In this document: piece after piece, positions 1 to 18,100 of the stretch | Position numbering within the stretch: the first letter of the stretch is position 1 | How the letters are laid out: each line of letters begins with the position of its first letter | NCBI GenBank assembly: GCA_018806985.1 | Contig: JADANN010000385.1 | Coordinates: 372,001-436,000, forward strand | Direction: 5' to 3' | Origin: Angiostrongylus vasorum | Lineage: Eukaryota; Nematoda; Chromadorea; Rhabditida; Metastrongylidae | Length of the DNA stretch: 64,000 nucleotides | The notes under the pieces: generated by a model | The model's database searches: none | What the model was told of the DNA's origin: nothing | Seen by the model: the letters and a program-made list of their open reading frames with translations, nothing else | Translations under genes and position numbers: made by a program

Positions 1-45
1 GAGGCCTGATAGAACCACTGACAAAAGACAGCTGCGTTAGCATAC

Positions 46-338
46 AGAGAATAAAAGTATAAAGCTCTCGGCGTTGATCAATTCCTGAATGATGCGCCAT
101 GCATTCGACTTCAATAAGCATCGTTTCGAGGTAATTGAATGCATATCTGGCCTTTTTAATGACTCACGGTGGCGTATCGATGTATCGAGCCAGTGCTGCT
201 ATCCTCCCAGACAAGTCTGGTACCAATTTACCGACCCCGGAGGGATGGAAGGCTTGGTGGGCCAGGGCGCAGGAACTGACCCCATGTGTGCTGCAGGACG
301 CCTCGACGCCTCTGACCACTACGCCACATGCGCCTTGC
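46..338 (-). mobile_element. SINE-A copy (tRNA-derived), minus orientation
   Basis: Full-length member. Read on the minus strand it starts with a tRNA-like head (GCATGTGGCGTAGTGGTC) and ends at a TTTATACTTTTA tail. The middle carries the hallmark GGTACCAGACTTGTCTGG palindrome-like segment and the GAATGCATGGCGCATC motif shared by all copies. Confidence 0.8.
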
Positions 339-344
339 GTTAGC

Positions 345-5063
<4,719 letters not shown>

Positions 5064-5077
5064 TTCTAGCAATTCTA

Positions 5078-5823
5078 AGCGGATGAAACTAGTAGGTTAG
5101 GAAGTTACCACATATTTGAACAAATGGAGAGTGTAAGGACACAGAGCGTTACGAAGGAACGGCGAGAAACAGGATCATTGCAGAGGAAACCCATGGGATC
5201 TCACGGAGGAATCAGCTGTGTGATCGCCGTGGGACTCCACGCGCACGTTTGCTCGGGACATCATTTTAATCACGGTGCGCGCTAACCGCTGTATCGCCAA
5301 CATCTGGTGATGAAATAATCGACTTTTTGTGGCTATTGGAAAAGTAGTTGTGGTTTTGATTAAAATACTTCGTCAACGACTGCAATAACATCCACAGTGA
5401 TGATCAAAAGTGAAAAAGTAACGTAGAAAAGCTCTGAGGTCGCTTTTTTTCTGTCATAACTTCTCAGAAATTGGCAATTAGCATTCTAGAGACTGGATCA
5501 CTTGGCGCTGAGATGACTTTTCGGTGGTAAATGCATTCTATTTCCTTCTCTTACGAACATAACCAAAAAATTCGTCGATATGGCCAGAAGACGGGGGTGG
5601 GGGGTGGGGGAGAGGGTGTGAGGGGGGTTGCCCTTGACTGCCTTTTGACTGAGTCACTGACTGACGCATACATGGTGTTGTGATCGAATGTTACATTATT
5701 ATTGGCTGCAGCAGTCACTCGAATACCGTAGCATTTCTTTCAATTGCGTGTGATTTTAGTAACCACTGTCATCGGTGTTGTTGTGTTTTACAGTTAGACT
5801 TCTAATGATTGTTCTACTGAGGG
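5078..5823. promoter_or_regulatory. Intergenic region between divergent kinase and coiled-coil genes
   Basis: No coding sequence seen. It separates the minus-strand kinase start (5063) from the plus-strand gene start (6189), so it should hold both promoters. It includes a G-rich tract at 5594-5632 with several runs of three or more G on the plus strand. No TATA box or binding site can be named from sequence alone. Confidence 0.4.
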
Positions 5824-6110
5824 CACGTGTAGTGCAGTGGTCGTAAGCCCCCTGTAATTCACATGGGATCGATCCTTGCGCGCCAAGCTCACCAAGCTGT
5901 CTATTCCTCCCGGTTCGGCAAATTGGTACCAGACTTCTCTGGGATGATAGCAACACCGGCTCGATACACTGGTTGGCTACCGCAAGTCACTCTAAAGGCC
6001 AGATATGCATTCAGTCAGCTCCAACGATGCTTAATGAGATCGAATGCCTGGCGTGTCCCAGGAATTGTTGATGAACTCCGAGAGCTCTATCCTTCTTTTA
6101 TCCTTTATTG
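5824..6110 (+). mobile_element. SINE-A copy just upstream of the coiled-coil gene
   Basis: Plus orientation: head CGTGTAGTGCAGTGGTCG at the left with B-box-like GGGATCGATCC, core GGTACCAGACTTCTCTGG, and tail CTTCTTTTATCCTTTATTG. Its end lies about 80 bp before the presumed start codon at 6189, so it may sit in the promoter or 5' UTR. Confidence 0.8.
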
Positions 6111-6188
6111 TTCTGCTTGTACTTACTGAGATATTCTGACGTAATGTGAAAAGTTACGCCTGCTATTGTAATCGTTATCGATAGTGTG

Positions 6189-9100
6189 ATGAAAGCTGTT
6201 AGCGATGCGATACGCGAGCAGTTCACCTCATTAACCACATCATTCAATTCTGATATCAATTTCAAGACATTGGTACATAATTCGATCCTCGAACAATATG
6301 GTCTCATGCAAAAGGTGAGCGCCTTCTTTTTTTTCCTTTGTGCTATTTTTTTTCTGTTTTTTCTTTCTTTCGGGCTTAAAAATGAATGGCAGAGTCTATG
6401 CGTTACATAGTTGATTCTTCTCTAAATATTATTTAGTTTCTTGCACCTTAAAAGTTCTTACTTCATCATTTTCTTATCTTCCTTTTTGATTAAATCACTT
6501 CTTCCTAACTAGCGCATGAGTCTGTAAGTCTCTAAATGGTCTTAAATTGCTTTGAGATGGTGTTTAACTTTTAAACTTTATGAAATGAATGGTTGTTCGT
6601 AGGGCTTATGTAGCGCAGTGCTCGGAGGCGCTTTGCAACCCTCAGATGGAATTGGTTCCCGTGCCCATGGCCCACCAATCCTTCGATCCCTCCGGGGTCG
6701 GCTAATTGGTACCAGACTTGTCTGGGAGGATAGCAGCACTGGCTCGATACATCGGTAGGCTGCCGCGAGTCATTGTAAAGGCCAGATATGCATTCAATCA
6801 CCTCCAGCGATGCTCAATGCATGGCGCATCCCTCAGGGATTGATCAACGGCGAGAGCTTTACTTATCCTTTTGTGGTCGTTATTTGCAAAATAAAAACTA
6901 TGCATTTTTTATGGACTGTGACATTAAATGTATCGCAAAAGACTTAGTTTATTGACGAACTTGTTCTATCGCAAACTGGTTTCTATAGATGTATTATGTC
7001 AAATTTTAACAAAGAAGTGAAAAATCGCTGCAGATGAGAGTTCTTCAATCAATTCTTTATCAGTCAGGTTCTTATACTTCAGCGGATACTTTTCCATTAC
7101 GTAGTCCCCTAGAAATTGTCTGAACATTCTACACATCCTTTCCTTCGACAGGTTTTGAGTTCTTCATGTTGCTATGGAGCTTAAGAATAAACCACTTCCT
7201 CATTTTTAGTAAATTGTTAGAAGAAAAAACACAGCAAGGAAAGGAAAGTTTCGTTCTCACTTCAAAGAAAAATGGTGGAAGTCTTCAGAAATAATGACTT
7301 CTGACATCGAAACAAACGATGAATAAGAAGACTTACGAGAAATATGTTAATAGATTTTATCGATTCATTGAAGATTTTGACTGGAAAAACTTAGACACTT
7401 TTCAAAGATCGAACCATTCGACTATTTAACAGTTCTTACTAGTGTTAAATGCCGTTTATATGTGTGGGTTTTTTATAAGAATTGTGGAACGAGTTGAAAT
7501 AAGAGTGAGTGTATTCGTCAGTAAGTAATGGAAATCTGACATTGAATTCCTCGTGCTCTATTTGTTACTCAAGTTTGTGTCGAGGTCATTTGTTCTCATT
7601 TGTCGGTCGCGATAGATCGTTGTTTCAAAAGCCAGTGTTTTCTAAATTCTTGCTGGAACTGAACTCGGATGGATTCGGTGGACTAAATGAACGGCTTTCA
7701 AAGTAACATATTTGGATGGTGAATGCAAAAAAATTGTTTTTATATGGATACTTTCAGCTAGTCCTTCAATTGACAGAAAAGTTGAAGCTGTAAGCTGAGG
7801 TTAGTAAAGCTAAAGTGCCTAGTGAACGTTTCTTTCGTTAGATTACACTTTATTGAGAGGCTTTGTGAAAACGTGTCGCACAGTTATTTGAGGTGCTCTA
7901 CAATATGTGGTCATTGGTTTAAACCTCATGCCTTGAGCTAAGTGTGCCATCACTCTGAGATCAGTAATTTGCTTCGAGATGTGTATGGGAGGATAGAAAC
8001 GCCGAATTGATACAATGGAAAGCCCCTGTAGGACACTTTATATACCAACATCTACAATGCTACGAATGAAGTTTAATGCATGGCTCATACTCAAAAAACT
8101 AGCTCTGAACTCTGTTGCTTGTCACCTGTTGTCACGTTGGTCGTCGAGTGACTCGAATGTGATTCAACAAATCTTCTATCTCCCTTGTCGCGTGCCTGAG
8201 TAGCCCAGTTAGTTCTGCTCGCTCTAGGGGACTTGTTGAGCATCATACCGTTTTTTTAGGGCACTCTGGTCAAGAACTCTGACCATCGGGTCAGTGTTCT
8301 TCCTACAGTGCGTTTGGCATCCCAAAAAATCCGTTCACTAACTTGCTGTTGTCCATCCATTATCGTCCATACGCATTACGTGTCCAGCTCACCTTATTTT
8401 CGGTATTTTGGCGTACAGAATGGCGTCTTTGATTCTTGATCGTTGACGAAGATCAGAGCTTCGAATCCTTTCCCTCACTTGAGTGACACGGGATACTCTT
8501 AGCGTCGTCCTTTCGATCGCTCGTTCAATAACGCTGAGTGGACTTCCTGCTTACGTAGCAAACAGGTTTCAGGCGCATACATTAAAGCAGGAAGAATCGT
8601 GGAGTCGAAAAGGTGAGCACGGAGTTGGGTGTTCTTTGCTCTCTTCACTATATCATCGATGCCTAGAGAGCTCCCTAAGCCGATCGCTTCCTCCTGCTCA
8701 ACTTTTCACTCCCATGTTGGGCCACGTCAGTGTTCGCATGATGTTCTCGAGGATGGCGGTAAATAGTTTTGGCGAGGTGGAATCGCCTCACCTAACCCCT
8801 CTTTTGACATTGATGTTAATAGCGTTGTAGAATGATGGTATTTTGGATGTGAAGTTCTTATATAGCTCACGAACAATCGTTATATACTAAGTAGGGATCC
8901 TTGATTGTCCAGGGCTTCCATGACTGCTTTCATTTCATTTGAGTCAAAAGCCTTCTTTAAATCGATGAATGTGAGATGAGTACTGTTATCTTGTGGACGT
9001 GTTCCATCGTACTGAATCCTTTTTGAAACCCTGCTTGCTCACATGACCGTCCTTCGTCCAGTGTTCTTTCAATTCCGTTACGGACGACTCGAATGAAGAG

Positions 9101-12100
9101 TTTATGGGGGGCAGAGAGCAAGCGGACTGGACAATAGTTGCAGACAGATACCGAGGACTCCACCCTTTTTGAACAATGGCATAGTTTTTGCTGGCTTTTC
9201 ACTGAATAGGGTCCTTGCATTTTGACGGGTAACATGTGAACAGCCGAACCAGTGTATTGATGAGGACTGGGTGGGGGGTCTTCAGGTGTGCACTTCTTAT
9301 CGTGTCAGGACCCTATGTGGTTCGACTCTTCACAGGCGAAGTAGGATGTCGGATTTCGGAAAGGAGAACCGGTGGTAAGACATATCTATCCTCCTTTATT
9401 TGGTATGAAGGAAAGTGGATGTGGCTATTGAAGAGATCCAAGTGGTAATCGTGGTTGATGTCCTTCAGTCTTTTTAGAAGCTGTAACTGTTCCGTCTGGG
9501 CGTCGTAGTGCATGCTGGCGTATTAATGCCTTTCGAACTCTCAGCTTTCGCAGTGCTAACGTGAAGGTGTTGGATGAACCCATAGTATTCCTCGTCGATG
9601 TTATCAAAACCTTCCCAGTAGCTATCTAACGAACAAAATGAATCCAAGTTAGTATTGGTTTTGGGACTTTCTTCTTTTTCTTTGAATTCAGAGCGTTCTT
9701 CACCTTTCCGCGAGAAATGAAATCATACAGCGATGATGTGATACCTTGTAGAATTCCGGCACAACAACGACATCGGTTAAGCTAAACCTTCGATTTACTA
9801 TGACATGATCAATTTCGTTATAGCACTCTCCATTTTGAGACTCCCACGTCCACACTGAGACTGGCGCTCCCTAGAACTGGGAGTTACCATGGTCTTGGTC
9901 GTAGTAATAAACTCTGACAGCCGCTCACTCAGCTCGTTCCATTCTAATGTGTGAGTCCCAGTGTGACGTACCTCAGACGTGCTTCTGCTTTCAAACTTAG
10001 CGTTAAAAAACTGCAGCGATGTCCTTAAAGAATGTATTTCCCTTCCTGTAGAACTTCTCCAAGTCCGTGCATAACTAGTCCACTTTATCTTAGATTTGTT
10101 GGAGGAACGAAAAACTCGAATCGGACGGTTGAAGAGACGTGGATCAATACCGGCGTTGACAGTTTTCATCGTCTACACTCTGTACTCTGTGTCCCTTTAG
10201 TCCTTTAAAATGGCGCGTTAATAAAAACCCAGAAGCTTTAGGATTAAAAACGCAATGCTTGCTGAGATATTTGCAAAGCTTGGACCCCAGCTCAGATTCG
10301 AACCCGCGATCACCCTTTCCGTGGCTCACATGTTACCCACTCCATCACTCAGGCCCTTGCTTCCCCTTTCTCTCAACCAAGAGGCCTGGAATCTGGCCTG
10401 GGGTCCAAATTTTGCCACTATCTTAGCGTTATTGTGGTTTTATTTCATATAATACCCTACCGTGAAAAAATTAATAGGGAGTAAATAAAAAGCTAAACAG
10501 TTAGGGTTAAAGTTTCGTGGCACTGTAATTGATATTATAGGTACGAGATGATGAGATGAGTTCTTTATGCTATGAAACTCTCTGCTTCGTATGAAAATGA
10601 AGAGTTTTTTCAGCTGGGTTTTCCTAAGTGGTAGTAATTCCGTCTCGTTACGAGGAAATATCTACTATATTCATAGAATATCCAAAAGTTCTTATCGTCT
10701 AGCCATTTTACCAAAATGTTTCTCCCATGTCATGAAATGAGTAGCGATCTATAGAGGTCTAAGACCAGTTCTCTGTCATAATCCTTTGTTGACTCGTAGC
10801 GAAGGAATTCAGTTTGGAACCGGCTACTTTGTACTGACAAATCAATTCTGAAAAAAATTGGAACACTCATAGATACAAAGTAAGTGTCAGGTAGTTCCTT
10901 ATCATTATAACCTTTCCTAGCATTTGAATCTGTCAATCGCTTCACCTTTTTCATTACTCGTTCTGAACGCTTCGTCATCTTCAGTCTACAGAAGTATTTC
11001 TTCTCGCACAAAGGTATCGTACTAGGATGATAATTTGCTGTAAGCGCGTTTACAAGCAGTTTCGCAGCATCTGGTCTCTTTTGCTGGATCCATCTCGGAC
11101 TAAATCAACCTTTTGTCACCAATCCTCTAACCTTTCCGAAGTGGTCTAATGCACTGCTTTACTCATAGTTTCTCTTAAATAGGAATGATATCGTTTAAAC
11201 ATGATAGACGTGACTATTGTGTGAACCTCTGCGCTTCAATTATTCCTTTTGTTGTTTCGTATCCATCACCCACGAAGATCTTCGCATTTGCGTGTCGCTT
11301 CGGCTGCTAGTTGGGCATCTTTTCTTCCTCATGAATGTCACTGAATGCTGATCGAGATGATTTTCCCAGAATTGCCTATATAGCCGTACTTTTCGTAGGT
11401 CTGTACAGTGGACAGTTTTCGTAGGTCGGAGAGATGTTTTGCCAAGGACATTTGTCCCCAATTTGCCAACCCCGGTTGGATGGGAAGTTTGGTTGACCCG
11501 ACAGCGAGTTGAGCTAAGGACCATTTATGCATCACTACATGATGTTCACTAGATAGATAGTTGAACTAGGCTGTCGAATATCTTCTACATTGAGAACGAC
11601 AAGAGGTTAAAAGTTTTTATAATAGTTTAGTCTATAAAAGCGTTCGATTGAAGTATTTTCTGTACCTTGTTCCGCCTAGAAGAAAATGCTGACAAGCTGC
11701 CTTCTTAATTATGATAAAATCGCTTTGTTACACTTCTTATTGTTGAAACTTAAAAGCGATTTCTTCGTAGTTGTTTTTAAACACAGAACATCATCCTTTC
11801 ATTGAGGCTGTTTGCGTTTAATCCTTTCATGAAGAAACTGGTTTTCCCATAACTGACGATGATTTCTCGGTCCTTAGACCATTTCAGTAGGCCAGACCTT
11901 TATCAATTCATTAAAGAGAATTTGCTGTGTCGCAGTAACCCTATCTATCTTATCTAAAAGTTTTATGCAGTGTCTTCTCAGATTTAAGTGCGTCTAGAAT
12001 TAAATACTCGAAGAGTTGAAAAGTGAAATTTAAGTTAATGAAATATACAGAAGAAGAGCTGTAGCTGAAAGCACTAACAATGTGTGGAGAAGCGCCATTT

Positions 12101-15100
12101 TGTCATGCTTGATGAAGTTCCACTTGTTCATTTGTTTCCGTGGTGGAAACGTCAGCGTTAAAGTGACAAAGTGAAAGAGGTAAATGTAAGGGCCTACAAA
12201 AGCCAGGATTTCGTCTTGGTAAAACAAGAGGAATTTTATCCTATAGAGGAGGATTTGCATGTTCTAATGGTTTCTACCGCATTTAATGGAATTCACTGCG
12301 AACTGAGACGTAGTTTTAAAGTTGAAAGCGGTCATCATTTTCGCAACTCATAACTTCTTTAGACGTCATGCTATCTGGTAATTTTTGATTAATAACGTAT
12401 GCAAATGAGCTAAAAATTCATTCAATTATGTGATCCTGCGTCACACATTATATGGTACGGTGGCATATGTTATACGATCAAGTCGTCACATCTAGAATAG
12501 ACCATGTTTATTGGTTATGTCTAAGGCAGAATTGTTGAATAGAACACTTTTACCTCCTTCGAAGTTGACTTGTTCAATGAGCTCAAATCTTTTCATATCC
12601 GTTTCAAAATGAAGCGTGTTTCCAGTTGCTTCACGATAATTCTTTCTTAATCCTAACATAATAATGCGCATTTATGTTTCGGACCGTACATCTTGATTTC
12701 AGTTCTTCACTTGCACTACAGTGCCACGCGGTCCGGTGGGCTTGCCATGTGAAAATGGCTACATTCGTGAAAGGGTTAAAATTTCGATACATTTTGATGT
12801 ACTCCATTGAATAACATAGGAGGGTTGCGCGTCACAAGTTTTCTTATATAAGAGTCACGCATCAAAGGATGGAGAACGTGGGACGTGTACATTCAACGCA
12901 TTGACCAAGTGTGGCTTGCGGAGCACCGTTAACCGCTGCGTTACACGTGCCACGTACTGTAAATAAGCACGTTTATTCTATCCATTGAAAATAAACTTTG
13001 GAATTTTTTTTGTACAGATTTCTTAAAGCAACAGATTGAATAGAAAGAAGCCAGTTAAGTTTTGACTGATAAGGAGATTGACTCATTGCAGTTAAACACA
13101 TGCCAGTTGAGACGACGTTCCTTGTATAAACGGTATGGGAGTGGCAATAGCGCCAAACTATTTCAAAGTGACTATATTGGTTTTTATGTTTCTCTAAGGA
13201 TCTATTTACGTTCAACAAAGCAAACATGTCATACGAACGCTGATATGTGTTGATACGTAAGTTAGACTGCACAACTGGTAGCTATGTCATCTTTGTCCTT
13301 TTGACGAAATCGTTCTCGTAACAGCAATCATTAATGCATAATGCTAGATATGGACCCTACAGTATCCATATTCAGTCTAGTGGTTTCCGGAATTCTTTTT
13401 AGCGCATTATGTATATTCATTCGATATCTAATCTAAAAAGAGATCGAAGCTGGAGGGGCTGAGAGCAAAAACGGCGTTCTCCGCCTTAATATTTTATGAA
13501 AAGAAGCAAAATTTCCCTGTCGGACGAGCTCATTTTACGAAGACAAACTCTAAAACCCGACGCTTCGAAGAACCACCTTTACATAAGGAAATAATTCATC
13601 GATACGACTTTTTGCATGATACAATATATAGTCGGCGTCAACAAAAATACAAGCGATGTCTAGGAATCGCTGGATATCAACAGAGTACTAGCTCACCGAT
13701 CTCACCGATGTGATTTACCGCACTGCGTATTTGGAAGCAGTCCGCAATCGTTGCATTAATAGTTTTTTCACTGATATCTTGAAAATAGTGCTCAGAAGCA
13801 CTTACCTTCTTAAGTAAACATTCATAAGTCACCAACTTACTCTTTTATTAGGACTGGGATCATTGAGTAGGTCAAGCGAGACTGAATCGAATATCATACG
13901 TACGATACCATTGGTATGGAAGAAAACTCATATTATGTGGAATACAACCACGATAGTGCTGAGATATTTGCAAAACTAAGGCACCAAGCCAGAATCAAAC
14001 CCAAGATTACCGGGGTCTGAGTTTTCCTATTGTCTTAACATTATTGTGGTTGTATTTAACATAATACCCTGCAACGAAGAAATAATTGCTTGGATGCCTG
14101 AACGGTCCGTCTTCACGAGTTGTGCGGACCCCAGCACATTTACCATTCGTTTCTTTCCTTCGCAATCGTCATCCATGGTAATGGTTCCATTCTAGCATGG
14201 GGGACGCTTGGGAGTTTCATACTGTGATCTGTAAAATAGCTCCAGCTGCAAGTACAGCTGATTAACGCTCACCAAAACATCCCGCAATGACAATGAATTT
14301 TTAACGGAAACGTTCTGCACTAACCTTTTCCTTTCCCCATTCCAGGTCCTAAAATCGTCACTGGAAAAAAAATACTGGAATTCCTCCTTCGGATGGTCAA
14401 GTTGCGATAGAAAGTATGAAAAGAGGCACAGCTTCAGGACCTGGTGATATCACTGCGGACTTCCTAAGAGTTTGAAGCCACAATTTACGTGTACTTCTCG
14501 CAAATCATATGACAGCCTGCCTTCAAAAGAAAAAAAATCCCAGACCAGTGGAGACGTCGCATACGGCCATACTGCTCAAGAAAACTGACCGAAGAGATCT
14601 TCGTAACTATCGTCCGTTATGCTTGTTCAGTGTACTCTACAAGCTCTTCACGAAGGCTATCCTCTCGTGCATATCAAGGCGATTGTATGAGGCGCAAGAA
14701 GTGGAGCAAGCAGGATTTCGACAAGGGTTTTTGCTGCATGGACCACATCCAAACTGTGCCTAAGGTCATAGAATTCGTCGGGAATGCCACAGCATTTGAC
14801 GGTGTCGAAACGAGATGCAATCCTATCAATGCTCATTGAGCAAGAAGTGGACCCGTTCTACATAAGAACTCTGCCTAGCTTTTATCAGAACTGCTCTTCG
14901 AAAACATAGCTTTTCTATCGACCTGTTATCATATCCATAGGAAAAGGGCTTTGACAGAAGAACACAATATCGCCAAAGCTGTTTAATGCTGCACTGCAGT
15001 GGATAATGAAATCATTCGATTGGGATGAGAAAGGCATACGTATTGATGGATCATCTTCTCAAGAAACACCGGCGAAGTAGAGACGATGATAAACGAGCTC

Positions 15101-18100
15101 AATGAAGTGCGAAAAAGAGTGGACTACGCATAAATAGGAAGAAGACCCAGTTTATGAGAAGCCCATGGTGCCAAGGCCAACAGATTAATCGGGTTATTTC
15201 TCTGATTGTAGAAATCAATGGCTACGTGTACCTTGGGCGATCAATGGACTTAGAAAGTAACATTAAGGAGAAATTAGATAAAAGAAGAAGAGCAGTTTGG
15301 GCTTCATTCGAGCCTCTGAATAAGCTACCGACCAAATAAAGAATCCAAAAATACGCGCTCACCTTTTCGATTCAACGATACTCTCAGTCCTCTGTAATGG
15401 TGAACAGACGTGGTGTGATATTTCAACCACGTCAAGGATACTGCATACTACTCACACAGAACTTAAACGATGTCTTCTGAAATATAACCGGCGCACTCAC
15501 TATCTAGCCGGAATGCAAAGCTCCAATCTTTGAAATCTGTCCCATCTTCGGGATCCAGGAAAATATACATCGATAACGAAACACAAATGGGCCGCTAACT
15601 TAAGAAGAAGAACGGACATGAGAAAATAACAGGCAGTAAATAAAAAGTTGCGCAAAATCATATTGTTTCGGTGAACTAGTCGTTGACTTCATCTGTGAAA
15701 TGAGTCAGTGGTATTTAGATACTATCTTCTACGACCAGTCTCGGAAGGATTTGAGTAACTTAGAATTTCCTTCATTTCTTTCATGTTCTTGTAACCACAA
15801 GGGTAGTAAAGTTCCTGTAAGAGGCGAGCTTTGAGGGAATGTCCTATTCTCATTGATATATTAAAGTTATTGCTTATCGCACGCAATTTTTCCTTGGATT
15901 ACGAGATAAAAACTGCTGTAGCTTTACCCTGCAATCATAATAGATAGAATAGATCTCATGAATCAGTTTTCCTCCGGAAAACCGCTGGAATGATTTAAGT
16001 CATTAGCCACTGTACTCATTTTTAATCCGCCGAAAATTCACAGAAGAAGAAATGAAAGCTCAATACAATCAGAGGAGTATAAGAAGATTTCTTTCATAAA
16101 CTTACTTGCTTGGATACTTGGACAGCCCGTCCTCACTGGTTGTGCGGGCTCCAGCATAATTCCCGTTTTTTCGGAGGTTTACTGATCTGGCCATTGTGGT
16201 TCTTTGGAATCCCAAGTTCAGCCTAGCGAAAGTCAGCTTCAGGTCGTCATCACCACAAGCAGTAGCCGCTCTTGTGGATCAGAGGGATATTTGCCACCAT
16301 GGGACTAGTTTGATACCAGGACGGTGGTGGATCCTAATATTTGGTTCATTCTTAGATGGGCTTCCTGATGGAAACGCTGGATTCCTTTGGTCCCAGGTTG
16401 GGAGACTCCTTCCAGGGGATGAATCCTCGCCGTACATCGCAGTCCAACATCCAGGAACACGTACCTGCCACGATGGGGCGGTAAACCGTTGGGAGGCTTT
16501 CATAAACTACAACTTAAGTACATGATCGGTCCTAGTATGTGACTAACAATGGAAAGTGAACAATCGAAAATAACAATAACTATATAGTACATGTGTCATG
16601 GGGGTTGTCGACCAAGACTTGGTGCAGGTATTCACACGGGATCTCCCATGCACCTTGGAAACATTAAGTGAGTAACTAAATTGTACGTGTCTAAATTACT
16701 AATTGTTTGTGACTTTAACCCTATGTCTTTATTTTTTTGTTTAACATTGAACCTTACAAGATGTAATAAGTGAAATTAGTTTGACTGGGATCCGGAGTGG
16801 TAGCCAATTCAGCTCATTGGCTGCGACTCGCTGCAGCGTACAGTGTAGAAGTTGCTGATAATCTCCGAACAGTTGATGATTATATGTCGAGAACTTTCTC
16901 TTCAAAAAAAAAAAGAACAAATTTGTTATCAGGTGACTGCCTAGACCTGTGTTAAAAGATGCTACAAACTAAATCAAATGCAGTGCAACAACTGATAATC
17001 CCAGCTGAGATTTCGTTGTTAAAAGTTCGGGGAGAACTTTAGTTACCAATTTATCATTCACTACTCATAAAAGGATAAAAGACAAAGCAATTTGCTCACC
17101 CCGGAGGGATGGAAGGCTTGGTGGGCCATGGGCGCGGGGATCGATTTCACGTGTGTGTTGCAGGGTGCCTCCGACCACTGCTCCACACGCGCTCTCTCAC
17201 TACTCAAACTGTTACTATTATTTTAGTTGTCATTAAATGTATCATATTCTAGCCACTTCGTTTCATGCGTGAATATTAGCACTTTGTAATTAAAATACCT
17301 ATTTGTAAACAAACTAGTCAAGTTAGTAAGTGAACGGAAGCTCTTCGTTTCGATTGCATTTCAGCATTCTTTCGACGATATAAAATTTTCAATCACTGCT
17401 CACGAAGTATCCATGAGTTGTTCCTTTCAGGAAGAAGAACAAGATGAACACGACAATAACACCGCTAATGGACCACATTTTCAAGAAGATATTCAACAGA
17501 AAAAGCAGGAAGAACAGGAGGAATTATTGCGAGTTTTTACTAAAGGTACTGTTTTTTCTTTGTTTTCTTATGTTCAAAGATATTTTACGGTTAAATGGCA
17601 TAAAAAGCAAATAAGTCATAGAAGTAATTTTTTTAACATCTTTGAAAAACAGCGTTACGGTGCCATTGCTGGGAAACAGTGGCGACAGAAGTCATTGGGT
17701 CGGACAACTTTCGTTGTGTTTAAAAAGTACCGGAACTTACGACTATAGTCTAATATTTTCTTGACGAACAGAGATGACGTTGTTAATACAATATATGTCT
17801 GGCTAACGTTTTTATAAAAGCGGCTAACGTTTCGGCTGATTTCGCTTTCTTCAGAGCCTGGAGATCTTCACAGTGCTGAGCAAACTGCTTAGTCAACCAG
17901 TTCCCTTTCACGTATATCACATGTAGTTCCGTTGATCGTCGAGTGACTGGAGCGGGCATCAGTAAATCTTCCATTTTTCCCTGTTGCGTTCAAAAGTAGC
18001 CCATTGTTTTCTGCTCGTTTTAGGGACTTGTCGAGCATCATATTCTTCTTCTAGGCTCTTTGTGAAGACCTCTGATAATCGGGTCGGTGGTCTTCCTGCA

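Noticed and set aside
10730..11011. 93-codon basic minus-strand ORF
   Set aside because: Looks protein-like in part (KMTKRSERVMKKVKRL) but has no homologue that I recognise and no exon structure.
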